DNA of 64,000 nucleotides from Nemopilema nomurai. Taxonomy: Eukaryota > Cnidaria > Scyphozoa > Rhizostomeae > Rhizostomatidae. The notes below the pieces were generated by a model. It had not been told where the DNA came from and ran no database searches. It saw only the letters and a program-made list of their open reading frames with translations. The translations under genes and the position numbers were made by a program. The DNA lies in contig ML133460.1 in NCBI GenBank assembly GCA_003864495.1, positions 310,001 through 374,000 of the forward strand. The letters are read 5' to 3'. Below, in pieces: positions 12,497 to 26,200 of this stretch; the stretch's first letter is position 1; each line of letters begins with the position of its first letter.

Positions 12497-15400
12497 ATGG
12501 CGACCCTGGTAAGGCGAGTATCAAGCAGAATCCTGTGCTCCAGTTCATGTAAGCTTTTTGCCATCAAAACAGCAAAAGCCAGCACCTCTGAAAATGTTGG
12601 TGTCCACCCGTTTGCACAACTGCCAGAGACACACGAGATGCTGCGAAAAACATGCAGGGATTTCGCTGACGAAGTTCTAAAACCAATTGCAGGAGATGTA
12701 GACAAGCATCATAGGTACCCAGTTAACGAGGTAAAGAGTTATTACAAGCTTTCGTTTTAGCTACAGTTGATTTTTTTTCGAATATGGTATTGTCATTTTA
12801 CAGTAACTTATAATATATTCAGTCGAATCGATTAAACGTGGTTCTCTTGTAATATGAGTTCTCTTAAAGAAGGTCTAGCTAACTCTCGCTTTAAAATACA
12901 GGCATTTACTATGCCTACCAAGCATGTTCAAAGAATAATTATCTAGATGAATTTGAGAAACCTTTCAATTTAAATGTCATTATTTTATTTCTTATGTACT
13001 GTTCAGGTTTGATAACTATTTCACATCTTTGTGAAAAGCTTTATCAATTCATGGACTAATCCGTATGACTGTGTTAACTTTAAGGTGAAGCAAATGGGTG
13101 AACTTGGGCTCTTAGCTATTGATGTTAGTGAAGAGGATGGTGGGACTGGCTTGGATTACCTGGCATATGCCATTGGAATGGAAGAAATCAGTCGAGGTTG
13201 CGCTAGTGCTGGTGTCATTATGAGCGTAAACAATGTAAGCCAAAAGTTGTTTATCATGTGAAATATCTCAAATGCATCACAATTTGAAAGTGATCAGATA
13301 TTATTTTTTGTGTGAGCACTACTGTTTCATTGTAATTATTTAAAAATTTAAAGTTTATCTTTCATTTGAATATGAGAAAAAGTCTTGTCTTTTTAAAGTC
13401 ACTGTACCTTGGACCAATTAAAAATTGGGGCACTGATGCTCAGAAAGAGACCTTTCTAAAACCATTCATAAATGGAGACAGAGTTGGGTGTTTTGCATTG
13501 AGTGAACCAGGTGATTTTCATTTATTCTTGTAAGAGAACAGAACCTATTACATGTAATGAATGTATGTTACTATTAGTGTTGCCAATGTCTTTCTATTCC
13601 ACCATTAACTATACAAAACTCACATGAATTATTTCTTTCTTTCTTTTTATTTAATGTTTTTATTCATTAAAATTATTGTCTTCTTACCATTCAAGGTAAC
13701 CCAGTCACATTTTTCTTATTCTGTTGAATTTTTTATATGCTTATAGGCCTGTTGAATATATGTTTTCTTATTCTCAGTTCACCCCCATATTTCATTAGAG
13801 TGATACCATTCCAAATTAACAAACCTTTATGCCCTGAATATTGTTTATTTTGATAAAACTTTAAAATATGGTTCCAATAGTAAGAAGATACTTTGTACCA
13901 AACTTAGGCTGCCAATCTGTAATTTTCTTCAATCTTTCCTGACTAAGACCCCAAAAAAGATAAAACTTTGATGTGCTCATCTCTTATTGAAATTGCTGAT
14001 TTTTGCATCTACAACCTATTTGTAAAGTAAAAAATCAATCCCTATTACTTTATTTCCTTCAAATTGCTTCAACTATAAGCCAGCTGTTTTTTTACCATTT
14101 GGGTAGAAAAAATTGAGGGTATATGAAACGAAGTTAAAAAGAGGGTATATGAAACCTTTTCTCATGTGGTAGATAATGGAAGTGATGCTGGGGCGGCAAA
14201 GACTACTGCTACACTTGATGGGGATCACTGGGTGCTAAATGGGTCAAAGATGTGGATAACTAATGCATTTGAAGCTAAAGCCACTGTAGTGAGTTATTTT
14301 GATGGAACTGTGTTAGATTGTGTTAATTTAATTCAAAATCGATTGATATCTAAATAAACCTTTGCTTCTTTCAATCCCTCTTTCAAGGAAATTGTTGTTT
14401 CCAAGTTAAAGCAAACACCTCTTGAATATATTTCTGGTCAATAATCAATAAACATTGACAAAGTACAACAATAATGTGTTTATTTTTTGCTTTTAGTGCT
14501 CTATTAAGTAGTTTGTTTAGAGATTTCTAGATATAAAGTTTTTACATGTGAAAACATGCTGTTTCTGCCTACTTTAACATGAATTTTTTGTTGGTAAAAC
14601 ACCCACCTTAGCAAAGCGAGGTACGCATGTGGGAACGCGCTCACTAAAATACTGGCAGAGAGGCCTGTACAGGGCTCTTTCGTTTGGTAAAGGGATTTCT
14701 TAAGAGGATTGGCCAATTCAAGCAATGGAACACAAAAATCAGCTGTGTCCATAACTTGCGCTTGACAACAGAAATATTAAGGATTGCATAGGCACTTTGT
14801 TACTCCAAACGTCCAAGCCAGGCACCCACCCACTGAATGCCCTTGCAGTAACATTCTGCTTGGGAAGAATTTGCTCTAGAAGATTGAAAGTATTCTGTTC
14901 ACTTTTTTTCTTTCAAGAAATGGTTGTTTTGTTTCCTCTGCCTATAAAACTTCCAGTAACTCTAAATATTATTCAAAATTCAGTACTTGTAGATCTTCTT
15001 ATTGGGATACTTTTGATGGCAATTTGGCAAGTTAATTTTTCTTATCTTAATTTCTTCAAGGTTTTTGCCACAACTGACAGAGCCAAGAAACATAAGGTTA
15101 GACATTTTAAGTTATGTCGGGTTCGCATTTTAGTTATTCATTTGTCTTTGGCATTTGCTAGTGCCAGAAACTGAGAAGCAGACAAGGCAATTCTAGAAGC
15201 AAAAAATGATATAAACCTAAGAGATTTGATGGGGAATATCAAAGTATCTTCTTTGCCAAACTGTGAAACAGTAACAGCATCTCCTATGCACAGCAAGGTG
15301 AACAAACTAGGGCATGTAAAGCAGTTCTTGTATCAGGTTTTGTTGAAGCTGATTTGCAATACTTGGTACCTAAATATGTGGAAAAAATAGATCTCTGCTA

Positions 15401-18289
15401 ACAATTTCCTCAGCCAAGAATATGTAAATAGAAACAACTGATCATATTCACAAGTTTACTGTTCTATAGTTTACTGTTTTGATCATTTGCTAGACAAGGC
15501 ATTTCCAGCGAATAGTTGTAGCACTATCATCTTTAATTAGAGGTTTTCGTTATTAAACTAAAGTTTCATAACAATAAACACAAAAAAGATTTATCTACAA
15601 TACCTTGGTCTTAATCAGTTTCAAAAGCTGTAGACTTCTATTGATGTCTTTGCATGCAGGGCATCAGTGCATTTTTGGTTCCCATGCCAACAGAAGGCCT
15701 TACATTAGGCAAAAAGGAAGATAAGCTTGGTATTCGTGGAAGCTCAACTTGTCAGTTAATATTCGAAGACTGCAGAATACCAAAAGAGAATATTCTTGGA
15801 GAGCCTGGCTTTGGGTTCAAGATAGCTATGGTAATTTTCTACATTATGCATCTTATTCCTGAAAGTTATATTTAGGTTTTTGCTGTTTTTGCTAATAACT
15901 CAACTACGTAAGTGCTGAATGGAAGTCTGTGTAGTTAAGCTGCGTTTCTCCATTGAATATGTTGCCTTTGCTTTTTAGATGACTCTTGATGCTGGTAGAA
16001 TAGGAGTGGCTGGACAAGCTCTTGGAATTGCTCAGGTACCTTAAACTATATTACAGGACCATATCATCATAGTACCCTTTAAGCCCCCCCCCCCCCCAAT
16101 TTATGGCTACCAATCACAATTATTTTTAGCTGTTTTTCTAACTTTTCATGGTCTGGTAGAGTTATTCCACTAGGGCACCTTGCATAGGCACCCAATTTGT
16201 AGCGTGTCTTGGTCTGTCGGTTAATGGGTACATGTGCCAATTGTTGAACAGCTTATGGGCAAAGATTCCTTTTTAGGCTGCCTTAGACGTTTCTGTGGAC
16301 TATGCAGAAAAGAGATTCGCATTCGGTGCACCAATATCAAAGCAACAAGCCATTCAGGTAAAATTGGCTCTGTCTCTTGGTAAATAGGTTACCTGTTGAT
16401 CGTTCCTAATAGATTAGGTGCCCATCTATCCCTGATTGGTTTTTCTTATTCACGGCTGGCTGTTTCAAATCACATTGATTAAAACCACTTATTAAAATCA
16501 TTTTTTAAAATGCAAATACTTGACAAAGAAATTTCTTTCGAATAATTGTAATCCTTAGAATTGACTATTTCCATCACAATTAAAGAGAATACCCTAGGTG
16601 ACCAGTATCATCCAATTTAGATTATAAATTAATTATAAATGATCACAGAGTATATTTTAGTTAACAATAATATGAAATTTTAGTCAAATAGCACAAGATT
16701 TCCAACACCATTAGGTCCAATGCACCCCCATACCATATCAGAAACACCTTGTTTAAATGTTGGTTGAAAAAAAACGGATTTGTAGCTTAGTCCATTGTTG
16801 TCCATTCTCAGAAACCTCCGAATCATTTTTTTACTGAAAATCTACATTTTTCTGAGAAAGCAACATCATTCCATTAGGAGAGAAAGCCATTCCTCCATTT
16901 TTTTTGCCCTATTGATTCAATCGCTATAATTTTTCACAGAAACAGCACAAATGCAGCTTTTTAGCAAAATGCCAGCTACCAAACATTTCAATAATTTTCC
17001 CAGGTGTTGGGATTAGGGTGATATTTCTTTGTTTGTAAAGTAGTCTGGATAATTTAGTATTTTGAATTTTGAAAAATAAAAAAGATCAAAGCAATGAAAA
17101 AATCTAGTTTAAATAAAAAAACTCCAACTTAAATTAAAAAAAATTACCAGCCCTTTTCTTATTTTCATTATGCCTTTTTCATTGTTTCAATGAGTGGTAA
17201 AATTTTGATTCTGATTGGTCGAATTTTCTATGTGGTTTCTATTTTCAGTCAAAATTATCAATTGAGGAAATTTACTTTTTGTCCCTCCTATTTTTAATCT
17301 TATTTTTAATTTTAATCTTACTTGTTGGTGTTCTCTGCTTGGTAACAAAATCAGGGAAGCTTGAAGGATGAAGAGATGTTTTCCAAAATTTATACACCTT
17401 TTTCATTCACTTCAGGCAAAGGATTTTATGACCTATGATTTTTCTCATCCCTGGACTTTGGCCTCAAGTAGCTCTCCATTTTTTTAAAATTTATCTTGTT
17501 ATCATCTTTAATTTTCATCATATTTTACACATCAGATATCTGGCCATATTCCTTTTTCTATCTTCTCAGCCTTGCTAGATATTAATCTCTTTTCATCAGT
17601 TATGTAAAATGAAGTTCTGTTTTTGCAGATAAAAATTGCCGACATGGCCACAAGACTTGAAAGTGCTAGGCTTCTCACTTGGAAAGCTGCAATGCTTAAG
17701 GACGCCAAAATGGATTTCACAAAGGTCCCAGTTTGTACAGTTCTCCTGTACAGTGATAATTAGTTTTATCTGCATTCTATCTTTCTTTGCTTATGCTTTG
17801 ATGATAATTCCTTGCTTTTGTATTCAACCTTGTTTATTCGGTTGCCAACTTTGACGGCTATCTGACTGCTCAAATTTGACCACTAAAGAAAACGTTTTCT
17901 ATACTTTAGGAGGCAGCCATGGCAAAACTTGCAGCATCGGAAACTGCAACTTTCAATTCCCATCAAGTAAGTTAGAAGAATTTTATGTTGCATCATTCTG
18001 TTCCATTTTTTAACAGTTAATGGCTTAGTTATAGGCTTTGAATTGGCAATGCACCTGGAAATAGGCCATAACTGCAGCATGACCCTACCCATTTAGATTG
18101 ATTCAGTCGCTAGAGTAGTCTCGTGTTAATTTCCAGGCCATTCAGATTCTTGGTGGGATGGGTTACGTCACGGACATGCCTGCAGAGAGGCACTACAGGG
18201 ATGCAAGGATCACAGAAATCTATGAAGGCACTAGCGAAATCCAAAGACTAGTTATTGCAGGAAAAGTGTTTAAGGAATACGATTCTTAA
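12497..18289 (+). CDS. ACADS: Short-chain acyl-CoA dehydrogenase, mitochondrial, copy 1
   Basis: Flavoenzyme of the mitochondrial matrix that catalyses the first step of beta-oxidation of short acyl-CoAs, passing electrons to ETF. Eleven exons: 12497-12730, 13085-13234, 13399-13510, 14173-14288, 15061-15096, 15660-15830, 15979-16035, 16277-16357, 17629-17724, 17910-17966, 18137-18289. They total 1263 nt and 420 residues, against about 412 in vertebrate SCAD. The N-terminus ([13 protein letters not shown]) is basic and Ser/Arg-rich, like a mitochondrial presequence. The N-terminal helical domain contains EVLKPIA and [11 protein letters not shown]. The middle beta domain has CFALSEPG, the flavin-contact motif KMWITNA, and GISAFLVP. 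The C-terminal domain has [27 protein letters not shown] and IYEGTSEIQ, whose Glu corresponds to the SCAD catalytic base. All expected family blocks are present, so it should be functional. A second copy follows in tandem. Confidence 0.95.
16445..17155. other. ~710-bp segment in ACADS-1 intron 8 absent from ACADS-2
   Basis: The two genes align closely from exon 6 into intron 8. Alignment breaks after ATCTATCCCTGATTGGT in both copies. It resumes near TTTCAATGAGTGG in copy 1 (about 17180) and TTTCAATGAATAG in copy 2 (about 25414). The extra DNA is A+T-rich, with no evident inverted repeats or coding region. It is either an insertion in copy 1 or a deletion from copy 2. Boundaries are approximate. 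Confidence 0.75.
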
Positions 18290-20152
18290 TCTGTCGCTTT
18301 TTGCTACGCCATTTTGTTGCTACGCCATCTTACTGTGACGTCATCTTGTTGTGACCCCATCTTGTTGTGACCCCATCTTGTTGTGACCATATCTTGTTGT
18401 GACGCTATCTTGTTACGACGCTACCTTTTTGTGACACCGGCTTCTTGTACCTTGAAACTGTGGTGTGTATCTGTGGTATAAATTCAATTATATTTGTTCG
18501 TAAAATTTAGGTTTGCTTTAGATATTCGAGATTGTCCCTCTCGTTTAGAAATTGAAAACCATACATTGGTTTTCTATGGTGGAAGGTGGGAGAAGGACAA
18601 ATGCTGCTCTCAAGTTTCTAATTGTAGTCCCCATTCATCAGAAATTTTCCATACATAACTATGTATGTCAACCAAAAAGTCATCCCCCAAGTTTTAAGTT
18701 GAAAATTTCGGAAAGTCTGAGCAGTTCAGTCTATTAAGAACCCCCCTCCCATTTTAGGGTTTTGCCAGTGCCTCCCTATACAATTAAAAATGCCAGTGCC
18801 TATACAATTAGGAACTCGAGAGTACACAGAACAAGCCGTGTAAATCTTAAGCATCATGTTGCAACTACATCCTGTAAAACTGAACTTTTCATAGAACTCG
18901 GACTTCAGACAAACTCAAGAGCTTCTCTTTGTCCTCTTTGTGATGTTTTAAATGTTTTGTTTTCTTGTAATGTTCCGAAAATTCTGACTTATGCAATGTC
19001 TTCGAAAGTAGGCCTTGCCAAATTGTATGCATACTTGTAATTTTTCATGGCTAATATTTCCGTGCATGTTGCCTTTTTCGTTACCGGTATTTCGCAGCAC
19101 AATGCTCTTTAGATTTCGGCCTTCCATCTCCAAATGGATTCATAGAAACTCGTGAGCGTTGGTAATGGCTTTTTCCTGGAGGAGAATCTTGTTAGCATAA
19201 TGCTCAAAGAAGTAAAAATCAGCCTCCCTGTTTTCTAGCCAAGGTAACAAGTTGCTGCTTTATGTATTTTGCGGCTTTAGCTGGAGCCAAATGTTACCGG
19301 GTAAGTTCAGTGTTAGGCATATACGTTTCGCGCTATCCACAGCTAGGCCCTTGACGTCCGCCATTACAATGTAACCCTAACTCAGCCAACTCAGCCCACG
19401 CAGAAGCACATGTCCTGTATGGGTACACAGTATTATGGTTATACCCGGACCCTTAGCCGGTGTTGAATGCTTGAGTCAGCAGAAGAACATTCCATGCCAG
19501 CAAACAGACAGAGCAGTTGAGTCACGTTGCAGAAGGGTTAATAATTTTGTTGGTTGCCTCCGCTGGGTAGAGTGAAAACGAGTAGGTGTGTCTAACGTTG
19601 CAGCGAATGCCGTTTGTGGGAAGCCCGTTCTCTTGGTTAATGTATACCTTGATTTACGCTGCTTACTACCGGCCAAATTGACACTTAATCGGCCAATGCG
19701 AGTTTTGCCATCAAAATCAAATCAATGTTACTCTTGGTATTACTCCTCCAGCCGAAAAAATGATATCAGGAGAAAGCCTTGATATGTACCAAGCTCAACA
19801 TAAAAAAGTGACATCACATTAATAGAGCTTTAACAACCATATGGTAGATTACATTACATTAGATTACAACAGGAGCTGTACGGCTGTGAGATTTTAGAGC
19901 AAAGAAATGTATGCTAACGGTTCAAACAACATTAACAAGGAAATTACAACAATGCAATGGTACTTTGTTTTACTGGATGTGACGTTATGAATTTTGAACC
20001 TAAGTAAGAGTGGACAAATTATTGATAACTTATCAGATCTGTTCACCGGTAAAATAAATTACAATCTGTCAAAAATCAGCTTCTTGAGAGCCCTATCAAA
20101 TGGCAGTTTGACTTTTGACCAGACATGGACACGTGGTCAGGCGGAGCCGCAC
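18290..20152. other. Intergenic region between the two ACADS copies
   Basis: Contains the 3' UTR of copy 1, a short GTGAC-type tandem repeat near the stop codon (listed separately) and roughly 1.7 kb of unique-looking DNA. No supported gene is present; open frames at 18762-19040 and 19476-19676 show no domain or homologue that I recognise. Confidence 0.55.
18300..18440. repeat. Imperfect ~17-bp tandem repeat after ACADS-1
   Basis: About eight degenerate units related to ATCTTGTTGTGACCCC begin within 20 bp of the stop codon, so they probably lie in the 3' UTR. A related but differently expanded array follows ACADS-2, indicating that the repeat predates the duplication or was shared by later exchange. 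Confidence 0.8.
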
Positions 20153-20160
20153 TATAAAAA
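20153..20160 (+). promoter_or_regulatory. Candidate TATA box of ACADS-2
   Basis: TATAAAAA lies 129 bp before the ATG and is followed by a C/T-rich leader (CCTTTGTCTTCTCCTTTG). That leader resembles the DNA at the equivalent distance upstream of ACADS-1. In copy 1 the MITE ends at nearly this relative position and no comparable TATAAAA is seen. Position-based inference only. Confidence 0.5.
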
Positions 20161-20281
20161 CACAATGCAGAGGACATAATAAACTGGCCTTTGTCTTCTC
20201 CTTTGACCTTTCACACTCTCCTGCTGCCAGTTTGTTGTTGTGATCGAAGAAACTCGTGCACATGAAATTGAAACTTATGCT

Positions 20282-23200
20282 ATGGCGACATTAGTTCGAC
20301 GAGTATCAAGGGGAATTCTACACCCTAATTCATGTAAGCTTTTTGCTACAAAAGCCAGCACCTCTGAAAATGTTGGTGTCCACTCGTTTGCACAACTACC
20401 AGAGACATATGAGATGCTCCGACGAACATGTAGAGATTTCGCTGAAGAAGTTTTAAAACCAATTGCAGCAGTCACGGACAAGCACCATAGGTATCCAGTT
20501 GACGAGGTAATCAATTAAAAATACGTTACCGCACCTGCTTCTGTATCTATTTCGTGATTGAATAATAAATGGAAAATCCAATAAAAAATATTCAATTTAG
20601 AAAATGCGGCATTGCAACCTCAAGCACTTAAGCCCATTAAAGCAAATTACTTCCATTAACCATGTTTTCTTGATCATTTCCATTATTATAGTTTGATTTA
20701 ATGATATGATCGATAATTTTTACAAAAAATTTTCTGAGCCCACTTTTCTGAGTCAAAAATTTATTTACGATAACTTCCGGTCTCCAAACGTGGCATCTCT
20801 TGTGGTGTTGGTGGGGGAAACTTCTCGAGAAGAGCAATGTTTCTGTATATATTTAAGTTCTGCTGTAATCATTTTGGCTTAACGTTGTAGCCCCTCCCCC
20901 TAAATCTAAGCCTTCCAAGAAATAAACTTCTTACTGGGACTAGAAACGTGCTAGGTGAACAACATTGATAAGTCGAAGTCATTGGTGATATTTTTTTCAA
21001 CATCAGATATAGAGTTCGCTGAAGGAACCAATTTTGCTCTTCTACTATTCAATACTGAATCATGATGGGATATTTACATTCAAGTTAAGGAGGTTAGCTA
21101 TGCATACACCATATTTGTTGAGGTTTCAAGCCAGGTAGAATGTTTTCTAACATCTAGATCAAGCAAATGGGCGAGCTTGGTCTCTTGGCAATGGATGTCA
21201 GTGAAGAGGATGGTGGAGCTGGACTGGATTATCTGGCTTATGCCATTGCAGTGGAAGAGATAAGTCGTGGTTGCGCTAGTGCTGGTATCATCATGGGTGT
21301 TCACAATGTAAGTCTTGTTGCCCAGTAAACTGTAATATCACCACTGCATCTTTCTTGTGTTCGTGAATGTCTGAAATGACACAAATTCAATCACACAAAA
21401 TCACTGCCAACATTCATTAAAAAATCTTTACTGTGCCTTTTATTAAAAAGGTTATGAATAATGTATTTTGACTCAATTTATCAGTGTTTATATGCCACAA
21501 TACTCCACAATAGTCTATAGTCCACTAGTCTACACAACATTTCCTAATTTTTTATAGATTTAATTCAAATTTCCCTGTAAAGTGAATGTGAAGCATGTGT
21601 AAAATTTTTTTTTTTTGATCTACTTCTTTCAAATAATCTTTATTAATCTCTCTTTTTCTAAGTCACTGTACCTTGGACCAATTCAGAAATGGGGTACTGC
21701 TGCTCAGAAAGAGGCCTTTCTCAAGCCATTTACCAATGGAGGACGAGTTGGCTGTTTTGCTTTGAGTGAACCAGGTAACTATCATACAAGGGTAGCTTTG
21801 TGTAGATTATGACTTTGATAGGATGTGATGACAATTACAAGAAAAATCACTGTAGCTTTTAATAGCATTAAGAAATTGTTTATGTATACAGTTTCTTAAA
21901 GAAGTTCATTAGTCAGCTTTAGATGCCATGATATTTATCTGCTGAGTCATAGAAGCTAACAATTCATGAGAGCATTAAACAGTTTTTTTAATTGATACTT
22001 TAGTTGACATTACATAATCTTCAAGTCTTTGTAAGTAATAAGAATTAATGAAATGAAAAATAAAAAACTTTTGCAGACTTTGCTTGTGAAATCATAATTT
22101 TCTTATCAATGTGAGATATCCTCTCTACGGCCACCTCTAGCTTGGTCAAAAGGTGAACCCAAAGCATTGCTGCTAAAAGTTGATCTATGACATCTAGGAC
22201 ATGTTTTGCCAAACCTGTAATTACTTCATAAATCTATGCTAATGGATTAGGGATGAAACTATTCTCACTCTTCTTGAGCACTGGTCAGGAAAAAATTCTT
22301 TGTCCCAGACTCACATGATCACTGACATAACATGTTAATTCTCCAGCAGGGCAGTCACTATGTTTTTGGATCAGCTCCATGAAAGAAAGGGTAAACAAAG
22401 AGCCTTCTCTTCTGTTGCAGATAATGGCAGTGATGCTGGAGCAGCAAAAGCTACCGCCAGCCTTAATGGCGACCACTGGGTGTTAAATGGGTCGAAGATG
22501 TTTAGTACAAATGCATTTGAAGCTGAAGCCACTGTGGTATGTTTTCAGGACATTTACATTATTGTTAACCGAATTGAATAGATAACTGGCCAATAATCAG
22601 CATTTGCAAGCATTGTAACCTCCGACACCTCCATTATATATGTTTTTCTTTTGTATATCCGCCAATAATCTGTTCAGTAATTGCATTCATTGCTACAGTA
22701 ATTCCAATCAACCCCAGGGAGTTTGCAACCAAGTATAATGGGCCCAGAGAGCGTAGATTTTACAGCCAAGATTTAATTGCTGATCGCCGGCCTATACGGC
22801 TACTTTACTGTCGCAGATATGAAAAGGACTATAGAATAATGCTTAAAACTTGCGCGGTTGCGCTGTTGTTGAATAGAAGTGTGAGGCTTTTATGTTTGAT
22901 GTTTGTTTTGACATATATGCGCCGGCTCACCACTTGATAAATAAGAAATTTTGGCAAACACCCTCTGTCTACTCCTATCAAGATTACCGATCGTGGTTTT
23001 AGATTATTGATTGATTCCGACGCTCGCATAATCTGAAAATTGTCAGACATAAAAATTACTTCAAGTGACCAAGCGGCGCGTTAGCCGATAATACTACTGG
23101 CTACGTCCTTGAGGTCAAAGGTTATCTTTGAGTCAAAGTTCAAGGAAGCAACGACCTGGAGGCCAAAATGACGTTTTTACGCCCTCAACTCTCTTCTTGA

Positions 23201-26200
23201 TTCATTTTGCAATCGGAAGTGTGGATGGCGGCAGACTTTCTCTTTTAAAAGTAGCACTCTCTCTACATAGCCGGCTTCTTTACCAAGCCATAGCATTATC
23301 TGCATGCACCTTGAAATTTCGTGTCCCGAGAAGGCCGGATAATCGAATAAGTACTGTTCTAAATACATCGATTGTCTTTGGTATTCGTGCAGAACGGAAT
23401 TTGCTCACTCTTTATAACACAGGTTTTGTGAAGATAGAGAAGATTTAGCTTTTAGAAGAGGAACATGATAACGCATAAAAGGACCAAAAATTGAGAATTC
23501 GAGAAGTTAACCTAGAGAAGTACTTAAGAGTTGAATGGTTCACTATAGATAAGGGCTAAATTATGAAAAAGGGACAGGTTTCTGAGAACTTGTCGTGTGT
23601 TTTTGTGGTATTTTCTGCAATATTTAGACGGCTGTCTACTTCATGGCATCCAATAACATAGCTTGTCCTGAATTTCCTTCAAGGTGTTTGCTACCACTGA
23701 CCGATCAAAAAAGCACAAGGTAAGGATTTAGCAAGTCGTCTGTGGTTGCTAGATTTTTGACATAAAGGCCAAATTCAATTGGTTTGGATTGTGTATATCA
23801 AGGAGTTTTTCTTTCGGAGAAGAGCAGAGAATCATTTAAACATTTCCAAGAAATGTAGGGGACAGAGTAAGCCAAACGTCATTGCATATCCTAGTATAAC
23901 TCAAGTTTATGATAACTTCTGGGTTTATCATCAAATCAAAGCAGGTATTATCAAGCAAGTTGTGAATGAACTTCCGACTTGACTTCCGATATTTTTGTAG
24001 TGACACGTTTCTAATGTTTTTAAGGAAAATGCCAAATTTAATCAATGATAGCGCCAATTTATCGAGAATATAAGAATTTTGAAGATTGTTGACAATGATA
24101 TGTAGAAAGTTCTGTGAAGATAAACATCATATAAACATCACCCTTGCATACCAAGGAAAATCAATACTATGCATATTTTAGAAATTAAGATCTTTTTTGT
24201 AGTACATTCGTGGATAGATTTCATGTATCATGTGTCATTCTGTATATTATATGTCATAATGTTATGGTATACATCGTCAAATAAAATCACAGAAGTCTTG
24301 GGCTCTTATACTTTTACACGGTTACAAATTTAACGTCAAGGATGCAGAAAGGAAAGTTAAGTTGAATTTCTTCAAAAGGCAACCAGGATGGAATTTCTAG
24401 ATATAAGTAATATATGTGTATGGAATTAGGTAAAAATGTTACCCACAATGATCCTTCACAATGTTTTGCACCGATTGATAGTTAAAAAACAACTATCCAA
24501 AATTTCCTGGAGGTCTTAAATGTATTTCTTAAATGTAGCCTTATGACGTAATATTTTGACGGATATGTTTTGGCGTAAAGTTTGGTATTTATCGCGATGT
24601 AGGGGATCAGTGCATTTTTGGTACCAAAACCAACAGAAGGCCTAATTCTTGGCAAAAAGGAAGATAAGCTTGGTATTCGTGGAAGCTCAACTTGTCAGTT
24701 AATATTCGAAGACTGCAAAGTACCAAAAGAGAATATTCTTGGAGAGCCTGGCTTTGGGTTCAAGATAGCTATGGTAATTTTCTACATTATGCATCTTATT
24801 CCTGAAAGTTATATTTAGGTTTTTGCTGTTTTTGCTAATAACTCAACTACGTAAGTGCTGAATGGAAGTCTGTGTAGTTAAGCTGCGTTTCTCCATTGAA
24901 TATGTTGCCTTTGCTTTTTAGATGACTCTTGATGCTGGTAGAATAGGAGTGGCTGGACAAGCTCTTGGAATTGCTCAGGTACCTTAAACTATAGTACAGG
25001 ATGACATCATCATAGTACCCTTTAACCACCCCCCCCCCCACAATTTATGGCTACCAATTGCAATAATTTTTAGCTGTTTTTCTAACTTTTCATGGTCTGG
25101 TAGAGTTATTCCACTAGGGCACCTTGCATAGGCACCCAATTTGTAGCGTGTCTTGGTCTGTCGGTTAATGGGTACATGTGCCAATAGTTGAATAGCTTAT
25201 GGGCAAAGATTCCTTTTTAGGCCGCCTTAGACGTTTCTGTGGACTATGCAGAAAAGAGATTCGCATTCGGTGCACCAATATCAAAGCAACAAGCCATTCA
25301 GGTAAAATTGGCTCTGTCTCTTGGTAAATAGGTTACCTGTCGATCGTATCTAATAGATTTGGTGCCCATCTATCCCTGATTGGTATTCTTACTTTCACTG
25401 TGCCTCTTTCATAGTTTCAATGAATAGTCAAATTCTGATTGACTTTCTCCTTACGTGGTTTCTATTTTGTTCTATATCTTTACGTGGTTGAAATTGTCAA
25501 TTTAGGGAATGTTACTTTATGTTGCTCCTTCTGGTTGGTGTTCTCTGCTTAGTACCAAAATCAGCAAAGCCTAAGGCACAAAGAGGCGTTTTCCAAAAAT
25601 TGTTCACTTCTTTTTCATCCTCATTAGACATCGTGACCTCTGATTTTTCTCACCCCTGAACTTTGACCCCAGTTGACCAAGTTGCAATTTTTTCAAATTT
25701 TCTCCTGTTATCATCTATCATTTTAATCATATTTTGCACATCAGAAATATGGCCATATTCCTTTTTCTATCTTTTCAGCCTTGCAAGATATTAATCTCTT
25801 TTCGTCATTTATGTAAAATGAAGTTCTGTTTTTGAAGATAAAAATTGCCGACATGGCCACAAGACTTGAAAGTGCTAGGCTTCTCACTTGGAAAGCTGCA
25901 ATGCTTAAGGACGCCAATATGGATTTCACAAAGGTCCCAGTTTGTACAGTACTCTTGTACAGTGATAATTAGTTTTATCTGCATTCTATCTTTCTTTGCT
26001 TATGCTTTGATGATAATTCCTTGCTTTTGTATTCAACCTTGTTTATTCGGTTGCCAACTTTGACGGCTATCTTAGAAATCACAAAACGTTTTCTATACTT
26101 TAGGAGGCAGCCATGGCAAAACTTGCAGCATCGGAAACTGCAACTTTCAATTCCCATCAAGTAAGTTAGAAGAATTTTATGTTGCATCATTCTGTGCCGT

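Noticed and set aside
14797..15174. 125-residue open frame in ACADS-1 intron 4
   Set aside because: It only gains sense over the 36-nt exon 5 ([12 protein letters not shown]); the rest is intron read-through.
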